From an uncultured Caryophanales bacterium (GTDB lineage Bacteria; Bacillota_I; Bacilli_A; RFN20; CAG-826): a stretch of 64,000 bases of DNA. Each line of letters opens with the position of its first letter. Position 1 is the stretch's first letter. The notes under the pieces were generated by a model. The model saw only the letters and a program-made list of their open reading frames with translations. It searched no databases and had not been told where the DNA came from. A program made the translations under genes and the position numbers. Of the stretch, positions 27,867-36,428 are shown piece after piece. Location of the stretch: NCBI GenBank assembly GCA_946612115.1, contig CAMOEI010000004.1, positions 1 to 64,000 on the forward strand, given 5' to 3'.

Positions 27867-28045
27867 CTTAACATTTAAAAATATATCTTATAAGATTTTC
27901 TTAGAACAGATGAGAAAATTTCGATTTATCATTGGTGCTTTATTGAAGGCTACCACGCTACTATCTTATTAGTCGCTTCTTTAGTCTTGGTGTGGTGCTA
28001 AAAAAACTTATTTTTCAAAAATAGATCGAATTTAGGAGCAAAAAA

Positions 28046-28435
28046 ATGAAAAGATATAACTTTAATATTAGAACAGATGATGAATGGCTTCGTGAATCAG
28101 GAGTCATGGTCAAAGAGGCTAATGTCTTTATTAAGTATTTCCAAAATCAAGACGCTTTAAGTGTCATCTGGAGTTCTGTTGAAGACTTAAAAGAATACGA
28201 TAAGAGATTTCCTGAAGGCACTGATGATTATCCAGGTGGAGCGCAGTGGTTAATAGATCAACTCCAAGATATGGCAATGCAAATGAAAGACATCGTCATG
28301 GAATTAACCGGGACTTCAAATGATATGAAAAAGCTTGCTGATAAGGCAATCTATCTCATCAAAAACTTCTATGGTGATGCATTTAAAATCATGATGCAAA
28401 ATCTTAAGGATAACGAAGCAAGATATAAAGCCTAA
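28046..28435 (+). CDS. Hypothetical protein
   Basis: SD aggag; abuts the next gene. Confidence 0.65.
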   Translation: MKRYNFNIRTDDEWLRESGVMVKEANVFIKYFQNQDALSVIWSSVEDLKEYDKRFPEGTDDYPGGAQWLIDQLQDMAMQMKDIVMELTGTSNDMKKLADKAIYLIKNFYGDAFKIMMQNLKDNEARYKA

Positions 28436-29217
28436 TGCTTGATGTATTAATTAATGTCTTAATCCAAATTGGCATCTTTGTCGGTGCGGTTTTTGGAGTG
28501 GGATTTATCATTTCTTTGATAAATAGACTCTTCTATTATCTAGCAGGAACTAGTAAAGCGGTGGTCTATGGAACTGGAATCATTGGTACTCCAATTCATG
28601 AATTAAGTCACGCTTTCTTCTGTGTTATTTTCTTCCATCATATTGAAGAGATCAAACTCTTCCAAATCAGTGATGAAGATGGGACTCTTGGTTATGTTAA
28701 GCATTCTTATAACCGTTTTAATATCTACCAAGTAATAGGCAATTTCTTTATTGGCACCGCTCCTATTTTAGTGGGAACAACTTTGTTGATACTCTTATTA
28801 TTCTTAATTTCTCCAACAACATTTGGAAGTGTCTCTGGAGTTTTATCTTTGAATATGGGTTATGCGGATATCTTCCCAAGCCTTTGGGCGGTAATTAAAG
28901 CGTTCTTTTCTGGATATGTTGATTGGAAGTGGTGGCTATATTTAATCTTTGTCATCCTAGTGGCGATCCACATGAACCTAAGCACTGCAGATTTAAAAGG
29001 AACATTAATCTCACTTCCATTTATCGTTATGATCTTACTTATCGTTAACTATGTTATTTATTTTATAAATAAAGGTGCCTATCAATCCTTCAATAGTGTG
29101 ATGATTACTGGAGAGACATATCTCATCTTAATCTTAGCGATGTCTTTGGTCTTCTCTCTTCTCACTTTAGTGATTGGACTAATCATCTACATTATTAGAA
29201 GTATCGCTCATAAATAA
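28435..29217 (+). CDS. Multi-TM membrane protein with HELSH (HExxH) motif
   Basis: GTPIHELSHAFFCVIFF between TM segments; starts inside the previous stop (TAATG). Confidence 0.65.
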   Translation: MLDVLINVLIQIGIFVGAVFGVGFIISLINRLFYYLAGTSKAVVYGTGIIGTPIHELSHAFFCVIFFHHIEEIKLFQISDEDGTLGYVKHSYNRFNIYQVIGNFFIGTAPILVGTTLLILLLFLISPTTFGSVSGVLSLNMGYADIFPSLWAVIKAFFSGYVDWKWWLYLIFVILVAIHMNLSTADLKGTLISLPFIVMILLIVNYVIYFINKGAYQSFNSVMITGETYLILILAMSLVFSLLTLVIGLIIYIIRSIAHK

Positions 29218-29371
29218 TAAATCAAAAAGTTAAAAGGTCCTCCTAAGAACTAAATGGGGTTAAGTTCATATAGGGTGGCTTTTTTTCTTATTGCTAATTG
29301 CACATAAAAGCGTTCAATTGTACTTGATTACGTACGCATTATTTGTATAATATAATCAGGAGGAAATACTT

Positions 29372-29623
29372 ATGGCAGTTACTAATATTTCTGTTTTGAG
29401 AAAAAATCTCTTTAGTTCTATTGATAATGTCATTGAGTACAATGACTCTATCACTGTGAGCACCAAAAATGGTAATGCAGTTATTATCTCTGAAGCTGAA
29501 TACAACGCTATGTTGGAAACTATTTATTTAGTTTCTCAGAAAGGTCTTGTTGAAAAGATTAAAGAAGGCGAAAAAGAAGATATTTCTAAAATGTCTACTT
29601 ATAATCCAAATGAAGAGTGGTAG
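29372..29623 (+). CDS. YefM/Phd family antitoxin
   Basis: MAVTNISVLRKNLFSSIDNVIEYNDSITVSTKNGNAVIISEAEYNAM; SD caggagg; promoter TTGATT-16-TATAAT upstream. Confidence 0.85.
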   Translation: MAVTNISVLRKNLFSSIDNVIEYNDSITVSTKNGNAVIISEAEYNAMLETIYLVSQKGLVEKIKEGEKEDISKMSTYNPNEEW

Positions 29624-29625
29624 TT

Positions 29626-29892
29626 ATGTGGATTATTAAATTCACTAAAAACGCTGAGAAAGATAAAAAACTACTTAAAAGTGCTGGATTAGAAGATAAA
29701 GTAAAGAAATTATTAAACCTTATCGCTAAAAACCCTTTTCAAAACCCACCAAGTTATGAAAAACTTGTTGGTGATTTACAAGGCTATTATTCGAGAAGAA
29801 TTAATCTTCAACATAGGCTTGTTTACAAAGTTCACGAAGATATCAATACTGTTGTTGTTCATTCAATGTGGTCACATTACGGAGATAATTAG
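29626..29892 (+). CDS. YoeB/Txe family mRNA interferase
   Basis: Basic core and C-terminal RRINLQHRLVYKVHE...VHSMWSHYGDN; ATG at 29626. Confidence 0.88.
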   Translation: MWIIKFTKNAEKDKKLLKSAGLEDKVKKLLNLIAKNPFQNPPSYEKLVGDLQGYYSRRINLQHRLVYKVHEDINTVVVHSMWSHYGDN

Positions 29893-29968
29893 AGAAGAAC
29901 GGGAAACCGGTCTTTTCTATTTACAAGTCAAAACTTATGGTTAACTCCTAAAAAAGTAATAAATATTT

Positions 29969-29993
29969 AGTCGCCCTTAGTGGCGGCTTTTTT
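29969..29993 (+). terminator. Terminator T4 of a repeated family
   Basis: AGTCGCC-CTTAGT-GGCGGCT+T-run. Confidence 0.75.
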
Positions 29994-30052
29994 GTGGCAC
30001 AATTGTGACAAATGATGTGATAAAATTTTGCTAACAAAGGAGAACTTTGAAT

Positions 30053-30322
30053 ATGAAAAAAGAATTACTCAAAGGTTTAAGCGAAGAACAAATCGCTAAA
30101 GTTAAAGAGTGCAAAAACAAAGAAGTATTATTAAAACTTGCTAAACAAGAAGGTATCGAACTCACTGATGAGCAATTACAAGCTGTCAATGGTGGTGGAT
30201 GCTTCTCGACTTTTAAATGCCCAAGTTGTGGCTCAGAAGATTATAGAAAATTACCTGTTTATCAAGTGAGTGGATGCTCAGTTTATAAATGTAATCAATG
30301 TGGTTACGAGTGGTCTTTATAA
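30053..30322 (+). CDS. Nif11-leader-like peptide with zinc-ribbon-like C-terminal part
   Basis: Leader KNKEVLLKLAKQEGIELTDEQLQAVNGGG; then CPSCGSEDY...CNQCGYEW; SD AAAGGAGAAC before ATG at 30053. Confidence 0.65.
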   Translation: MKKELLKGLSEEQIAKVKECKNKEVLLKLAKQEGIELTDEQLQAVNGGGCFSTFKCPSCGSEDYRKLPVYQVSGCSVYKCNQCGYEWSL

Positions 30323-30377
30323 ATAGGCGTTATCAGTAAATAGACCATTAAAGGAAAACTTTGAATTAATAAAAATT

Positions 30378-30402
30378 AAGTCGCCCGTAGTAGCGACTTT
30401 TT
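30378..30402 (+). terminator. Terminator T5 of a repeated family
   Basis: AAGTCGC-CCGTAGTA-GCGACTT+T. Confidence 0.7.
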
Positions 30403-30443
30403 CTTTATTTAAATATGATGTATCATTTGTTAGAGGAAAATTT

Positions 30444-31508
30444 ATGAAAAGAAATAGCTTAATCTTATCTATCCTTCCATTAGTGTTCTTGGTGAGTTCT
30501 TGTATAAAAGTCTGCCCTAAAAAGGAATACTTCACTTTATGGAATAAGGATAAATCTACCGCTTTAGCAAAGCTAGAAGCTTACGTTAAAGATGTCACAA
30601 ACAAAAAATCAAAAAACTATATTCCTGTAAAAGACCGCATCGCGACTTTTGATATGGACGGAACATTTATTGGAGAATTATATCCAACTTATTTTGAATA
30701 TAATTTATTAGAATATCGGGTTTTTGAGGATGAAAATTATAAAGATATCGCTCCTGAATCCGTTATAGAAGCTGCTCAAACTATTAGAGATCATAATAAA
30801 GGTATCATCACACAATGGCCTGATCATTTTGATATGACTCACGCCTATGCGGCCGCTAAAGCTTATGAAGGAATGACACTTTCAGAATTTGATCAGTATG
30901 TTAAAAATTTTGCACAGCAAGACGCTAACGGATTTAAGAATATGACCTATGCTGAATCCTTCTATCAACCAATGCTACAAGTTTTTGACTATTTAAAAGC
31001 GTATCAATTTACAAGTTATGTTGTCTCTGGTTCTGATAGATATATTTGTCGCGCTTTAACTGAATCTCTTGGTATTGAATCTAATCGAGTTATTGGAATG
31101 GATGTTAAATTAAAAGCCACCAATCAAGGCGACACTGCAGGAGTGGACTATACAATGTCTAGCGATGAGGAATTAGAAAGAACAAGTGAACTTATCATCA
31201 AAAATTTAAAAACTAATAAGGTTACCCAAATCTCTCAAGAAATTGGTAAAGTTCCAGTTCTCTCATTTGGCAATAGTAGCGGGGACTGCGCGATGCACAA
31301 TTATTGTAAAAGTAATGGCAACTATAAAACCGAAGTCTTTATGCTAATCGCTGATGATGATGTTAGAGACCACGCTGACTTAGTGGAAACTGCAAAAAGG
31401 AAAAAGTCTTGGGAAGATAATAATTACAACATCATTTCCATGAAAGATGATTTCAAAACCATCTATGGATATAATGTTGAAAAAACTGATTTCCATTTTG
31501 ATTATTAA
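30444..31508 (+). CDS. Lipoprotein, HAD-superfamily phosphatase
   Basis: Lipobox LVSSC; HAD motif I FDMDGTFIGE; YVVSGSDRY; SFGNSSGD. Confidence 0.78.
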   Translation: MKRNSLILSILPLVFLVSSCIKVCPKKEYFTLWNKDKSTALAKLEAYVKDVTNKKSKNYIPVKDRIATFDMDGTFIGELYPTYFEYNLLEYRVFEDENYKDIAPESVIEAAQTIRDHNKGIITQWPDHFDMTHAYAAAKAYEGMTLSEFDQYVKNFAQQDANGFKNMTYAESFYQPMLQVFDYLKAYQFTSYVVSGSDRYICRALTESLGIESNRVIGMDVKLKATNQGDTAGVDYTMSSDEELERTSELIIKNLKTNKVTQISQEIGKVPVLSFGNSSGDCAMHNYCKSNGNYKTEVFMLIADDDVRDHADLVETAKRKKSWEDNNYNIISMKDDFKTIYGYNVEKTDFHFDY

Positions 31509-31527
31509 TTCTTGGAAATAATAAAAT

Positions 31528-31551
31528 ATCTACCTATATGGTAGATTTTTT
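31528..31551. terminator. Bidirectional terminator
   Basis: ATCTACC-TATAT-GGTAGAT-TTTTT. Confidence 0.75.
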
Positions 31552-32269
31552 ATTTGTAATAGTAAGAGGCAGGGATATCTATCGTTGTTTCAAAACTAGC
31601 TTCTATATCGTAAAATACACCAGTTTGTCCAAAGTGAAGATAAGTGAGATATTGGCCAACAAACTTCACTTGTTTAGAAAAACTTGTTGTCTGATAACGA
31701 TATATTCCATCATCCTCATCGTATTCATAGTCACTATAGTTATCTAAATGAACATATAATTCATTAAGGATTCTTGAAGTATATTTATCTTGAATATTAA
31801 GCGATGTTTCTATTCTTTCATATCCTTCGCTTGTAGAGATGTATTGATAAAAAGTATTACCGCTTTTTCTCTCATAATATAAAGTTCCAACATTTGACTG
31901 CATATAGTAGCCATTTTTAGTGAATTTCTCCACGGTATAATTACCTAAAGCATAAGCTTTATAGGTGAAATTATAATGATTACTATAATAAGACGCGGAA
32001 CCATTTTTAAAATTATTCCATTCAGTCTGAGTAACTTGCCTTCCTTTAGCGTTGACATTAATTGGTGGATTAGAATCGCTTAATGTATGCGCAGGAACAG
32101 AAATTTTTGTTTCTCCTGATGGTGGGGTTGGTGGAGTTGGTTCACTTCCTCCTCCTGATGAACCACCTGAATCTCCTGATCCACCTGGGGCAAGAGAAGA
32201 TCCTTTTCCTGAGGAACAACTAGTGAATAACGCCACTAGCGATAAAAGTAATAGATTTCTAATTTTCAT
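31550..32269 (-). CDS. Hypothetical lipoprotein with Gly/Ser/Pro-rich linker
   Basis: Signal with lipobox LFTSC; GGSGDSGGSSGGGSEPTPPTPP linker. Confidence 0.7.
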   Translation of the reverse strand: MKIRNLLLLSLVALFTSCSSGKGSSLAPGGSGDSGGSSGGGSEPTPPTPPSGETKISVPAHTLSDSNPPINVNAKGRQVTQTEWNNFKNGSASYYSNHYNFTYKAYALGNYTVEKFTKNGYYMQSNVGTLYYERKSGNTFYQYISTSEGYERIETSLNIQDKYTSRILNELYVHLDNYSDYEYDEDDGIYRYQTTSFSKQVKFVGQYLTYLHFGQTGVFYDIEASFETTIDIPASYYYK

Positions 32270-32399
32270 AAGATACAGCCTTATATTATTTACAAACTAA
32301 TGAATTGTCAATTTTTAGGAATTAACTTGTTCTACGAGATATAAATAATAACGACTTTGCCGTTATTAATTCTTTTATATCTCTACTTATTATGCAATA

Positions 32400-32927
32400 A
32401 TGTTTTATATGGATAATGAATTCAATTCATTGAATTACGATAACATTAAGACCACATTTACTGGAGACACTAATAATTCTTATAGTGAAGATGTTTTATT
32501 GATGGATCCAATTTATCAAGTTAACACTAAGGTTGAACAAAGAAAGAAAGTCTCTAAAACAGTTAACATTGTCGGTATTTCTTTAGCCTTTACCGCGACT
32601 GCGATTGCTGGAGGTGCGGTGTTGACTAATGTCTTTATTCAAAATCCACCTACTGTTAGTAATGTATCAACTAAGGTTGATGGAGATACATTTTATTATG
32701 AATTCTCAATCACTAATAAAAAAGGATATAAGGTTACATATACTATTGAATTGAACGATAAAGTTGTTTCTAGTGATGTTGTTTCTAGCAGCAAACATTA
32801 TTCATTTACTTATTCTCCTGTATCTAACGGAGATAAGATTTATTTTCATATCGATTTCACAAATTCGATTGATTACCATAAGGTAATTCATCAAACGACA
32901 TATATTGTTGGAGGTATTAGTCAATGA
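32400..32927 (+). CDS. Hypothetical single-TM protein
   Basis: TM near residues 58-80; overlaps the MscS start. Confidence 0.6.
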   Translation: MFYMDNEFNSLNYDNIKTTFTGDTNNSYSEDVLLMDPIYQVNTKVEQRKKVSKTVNIVGISLAFTATAIAGGAVLTNVFIQNPPTVSNVSTKVDGDTFYYEFSITNKKGYKVTYTIELNDKVVSSDVVSSSKHYSFTYSPVSNGDKIYFHIDFTNSIDYHKVIHQTTYIVGGISQ

Positions 32928-34072
32928 AAGAAAAACAAGTTGAACCAAAGAAATTAAATTGGTGGACTAGAAAGAGAACATCTTCAAAAATTCTCTTTAT
33001 CGTTGGAGTGTTTTTCTTATTAATTTTCTTGGCGTTATTTATTGTTTTAATGGATGCGAGAAGATTTTTAGGAAATGAACTTGGCGACATGCTTTATGGA
33101 GAAGGTCAAGCCGGTGGATGGGAAATGCTTGGTCAAAAAATAGTTAGCGATGTTCCATCTTGGATTTTGACATTTATCATTATCTTTGTTGCGATATTTA
33201 TTTCCTTTGTTGGAAGTTTTATCACCCACTTATTTGATTACGGCACTAAAAGAGTTAAGACAGTCGCCTCATTAATTAGATCATTACTCAAATATGTTGT
33301 TATTATCGCTGCGGTTTGCTTCATCTTAGTAGTTTGGGGTGTTGATGTCGCTAGCGTAGTGGCAGGAGTTGGAGTCATTACACTTATCATTGGATTAGGA
33401 TGTCAAAATCTTATCCAAGATGTTGTATCTGGTTTATTCATTGTTTTTGATGATTATTTCGCTGCTGGAGAAACTGTTATTATTGATGGCTTTAGAGGAA
33501 CAATCGTTGAAGTTGGACTAAAGTCCACTAAAGTACAAGATTATGGTGGAAACATCAAATCTATCACCAATAGTTCGATTAACACTGTTGTGAATATGTC
33601 TAGACTTAATAGCATCGCTAAAGTCGTTTTATCAATTTCATATAATGAAGATATAGAAAGAGTGGAAGCTCTAATTATCAAAGAATGTGAAGAACTCAAA
33701 AAGAAGATTCCAAATATCATTGAAGGCCCTTGGTATAAAGGAATTGATTCAGTTGGTAATTCCTCAATTAACTTATTAGTCCTTTGTTTTACAAAGGAAG
33801 ATAATCGTTTCCAAGTGACTAGAGATTTAAATAGAGAATTCTATCTCCTATTTAAGAAAAACGATATTCAAATTCCATTTAACCAAATCACTGTTAATCC
33901 TCAAGATGAACAAAAACGTCAAAAAGCGAATAAAGAAGAAATAGATCTCGCTAATGATGTTCAGGATTCTTTAAGAGGAATTAAAAATTCTAATGAAGTG
34001 AAAACTCGTAAAAAATTTAATAAAATGATTAAAGAATCATATGAAAAAACTCGTTCAGATTTTGATGAATAA
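32924..34072 (+). CDS. MscS-family mechanosensitive ion channel
   Basis: LGCQNLIQDVVSGLFIVFDDYFAAGETVIIDGFRGTIVEVGLKSTKVQDYGGN. Confidence 0.92.
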   Translation: MKEKQVEPKKLNWWTRKRTSSKILFIVGVFFLLIFLALFIVLMDARRFLGNELGDMLYGEGQAGGWEMLGQKIVSDVPSWILTFIIIFVAIFISFVGSFITHLFDYGTKRVKTVASLIRSLLKYVVIIAAVCFILVVWGVDVASVVAGVGVITLIIGLGCQNLIQDVVSGLFIVFDDYFAAGETVIIDGFRGTIVEVGLKSTKVQDYGGNIKSITNSSINTVVNMSRLNSIAKVVLSISYNEDIERVEALIIKECEELKKKIPNIIEGPWYKGIDSVGNSSINLLVLCFTKEDNRFQVTRDLNREFYLLFKKNDIQIPFNQITVNPQDEQKRQKANKEEIDLANDVQDSLRGIKNSNEVKTRKKFNKMIKESYEKTRSDFDE

Positions 34073-34090
34073 TATAGGAGGAGATTATTT

Positions 34091-36379
34091 ATGAAAAATC
34101 AAGGTTTAGTAATTCTTGCAATTAGCTCACTTATCGTCAGTGGCTGCACTCCAAGTAGCAAGCCAGAAAAAATAACGATGGTGGATAAAGATGTTGATGT
34201 CACCATGGCTGCTTTATTTGGAGACGATTTTGGCGAAGGCGAATATGTAGATGCTTGGAAATATAGCGATTATTGGTTTTTAAATAACTCTAATGACACT
34301 AATTATGAACTCGCAGTCATGTCAGCGATGACTGGAGGTATGTCTTACACCAACAAAAAAGATGAATATGGTAATAAAATTATCTCCTTTTTAAACGATG
34401 TTGGTTATAAAGCAATTAAAAGAAACCAATATTATGAAAATAGCATTAGATTAGAAGACTCCCTTGGAGTAATCGCTGCTCATAAAAAGATTAAAGATAA
34501 CGACAATAAAGTTTATACATTATTAACTGTCTTCCCTAGAAACGCTGGCTATGGAGCGGAATGGATGGGCAACTTCACCATGGGTGATAGTGGAATTCAT
34601 TCTGGATTTAAACAAGCTAGAGATGAGATGCTTCGTTTTACGAAGAAATATATTACGGACAACAAGATTAAAGGTAATATCAAACTCTGGACTGCCGGAT
34701 ATAGCCGTGGTTCCGCTGCAGCTAGCCTATTCAGTGGATATCTAGCTGATAACCCAAGTTATTTAGGAAAGAATATTAATCTAACTCCTGAAAACATTTT
34801 CTCTTATAACATCGGAGTTCCTGCAAGTATTATCGATGAATTATCTAAAAAAGAAGTTTTAAGTGTTTCTGGACCTCGTGGAGAAGGATATTACGATACG
34901 CCTGTTGAAGCGTATACCTATACCGGAGAAGGAAACATTAACTTAGCAGGAGATCAATATAAAGGAATTCATAACTTTGTCGCTGTTGGAGATTATGTTA
35001 CTAAATTGCCACCAGAAAGTTGGGGATTTACTAGATACGGCAATACCGAAGAAATCACTTATGGCAGTGAAGAGATGCTAGATTACTTAGAAGTACTTTC
35101 TCAAGAGACTGCAGATAAATTTAGTGATGGTAGAAATTACTCCACCGAAGAGAGCAAAAAGACTTTTGATTTAAAGACTTTTGAAGTCGTTGAATTAAAT
35201 GAAAAAATATCTGCTGACGAACTCATTGATGAACGCTTTGAAGCGCTTGAATCTTTATCGGGAAATAGAAGTGGATTTGCTACAAAAGGATTTGATAAAA
35301 TCTTAGGTTCGCTTACCTCAATATATGGTGTTGATTCTACTGATTTTATTGATAAATTAACGTCAAATGTCGGCTCTTTAGCAAAAACTGGCGTTTTAGC
35401 ATATCTTGCTTACGCCGCAGAAAAACAACAATTAAGTGACGCTGATGCGGTCAGTAAATTTTTGATGGATGTCTTAGAACTTGCCGGTAAAAATATCGAT
35501 GATAGAGAAAACTATACAGACCAAGATTTATTAAAAGTTTTATTTGATTATTTAATTAATGATTATGTCGATAGTGAAGACGCGATAAAACGCGCAAATA
35601 AATTAAAATCTATCATCCCTGCTCCATATGATGATTTATATATTGGAGTGTTAGATTACGCTAAAGAACACACGATGAAAATTGAAACATTTGATGACCT
35701 ATTCCTTTTATTAGGCTCATACGTTAGAGAACATAGAAATGAAGAAGCTGTTCAAAATGTTGGTCAAGCTCTTGCGGGTGTCATCCCTGATTTAGCGTTT
35801 TATATTCTCCCTTCTATCACTGAAGGAGATTATTCTGAAGTTCCTGAAGATCAAGTGAAAAAAGAAGTTGTCTTAGATTTACTTGAATGCTGCGTTACTG
35901 GCAGTAAAAAAGGCACTGCTGATGCTTATAAAATAAGATATACAATTGCTCAGTTCCCAAAACTTCTTTTAAGCGATTGTCCAAAACTATGTGACTTAAT
36001 CGCTAACGGAACTAGAGATGGTGAAAGTAGTGAGCCGGTTGTTAATACTCCTAATAAAGTAAGTGAAGTAGTTGGAGAAGTTTTAGCCTATGCTCTTAAT
36101 GGTAAGTCACTTAAAGAAGCATCTAATGAAGCAATCGCAGATTTAATTAGATCATGCAAAACAAGTAGAAGTGAAAAATACGCTGAATATATCGCAACTC
36201 ATGGAGATACATTTAGAGAATTGTTAGTGACATTATTATTTAATCCAGGAAATGAATATTCATTAGCTAGCGATCTTGAAAACGCATTCACATTTATTGA
36301 TCGAATTTCATTCTTTGCTCCTGCTCATTATCACGAGATGTATATCTCTTATTTAAAGACTCAGGTCGTTGAAGAATAA
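34091..36379 (+). CDS. Large lipoprotein with lipase-like alpha/beta-hydrolase motif
   Basis: Lipobox IVSGC; AGYSRGSAAASLFSGYLA (GxSxG). Confidence 0.65.
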   Translation: MKNQGLVILAISSLIVSGCTPSSKPEKITMVDKDVDVTMAALFGDDFGEGEYVDAWKYSDYWFLNNSNDTNYELAVMSAMTGGMSYTNKKDEYGNKIISFLNDVGYKAIKRNQYYENSIRLEDSLGVIAAHKKIKDNDNKVYTLLTVFPRNAGYGAEWMGNFTMGDSGIHSGFKQARDEMLRFTKKYITDNKIKGNIKLWTAGYSRGSAAASLFSGYLADNPSYLGKNINLTPENIFSYNIGVPASIIDELSKKEVLSVSGPRGEGYYDTPVEAYTYTGEGNINLAGDQYKGIHNFVAVGDYVTKLPPESWGFTRYGNTEEITYGSEEMLDYLEVLSQETADKFSDGRNYSTEESKKTFDLKTFEVVELNEKISADELIDERFEALESLSGNRSGFATKGFDKILGSLTSIYGVDSTDFIDKLTSNVGSLAKTGVLAYLAYAAEKQQLSDADAVSKFLMDVLELAGKNIDDRENYTDQDLLKVLFDYLINDYVDSEDAIKRANKLKSIIPAPYDDLYIGVLDYAKEHTMKIETFDDLFLLLGSYVREHRNEEAVQNVGQALAGVIPDLAFYILPSITEGDYSEVPEDQVKKEVVLDLLECCVTGSKKGTADAYKIRYTIAQFPKLLLSDCPKLCDLIANGTRDGESSEPVVNTPNKVSEVVGEVLAYALNGKSLKEASNEAIADLIRSCKTSRSEKYAEYIATHGDTFRELLVTLLFNPGNEYSLASDLENAFTFIDRISFFAPAHYHEMYISYLKTQVVEE

Positions 36380-36401
36380 TTGCTTATTTTATGAATAAAA
36401 T

Positions 36402-36428
36402 AAAGGCTAAGGATTTTCCTTAGCTTTT
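36402..36428. terminator. Bidirectional terminator
   Basis: GCTAAGGA-TTT-TCCTTAGC with A/T tails. Confidence 0.7.

Noticed and set aside
32052-32300. Pro/Glu-rich ORF 32052-32300 (+)
   Set aside because: Antisense of the Gly/Ser/Pro-rich linker of the 31550-32269 lipoprotein
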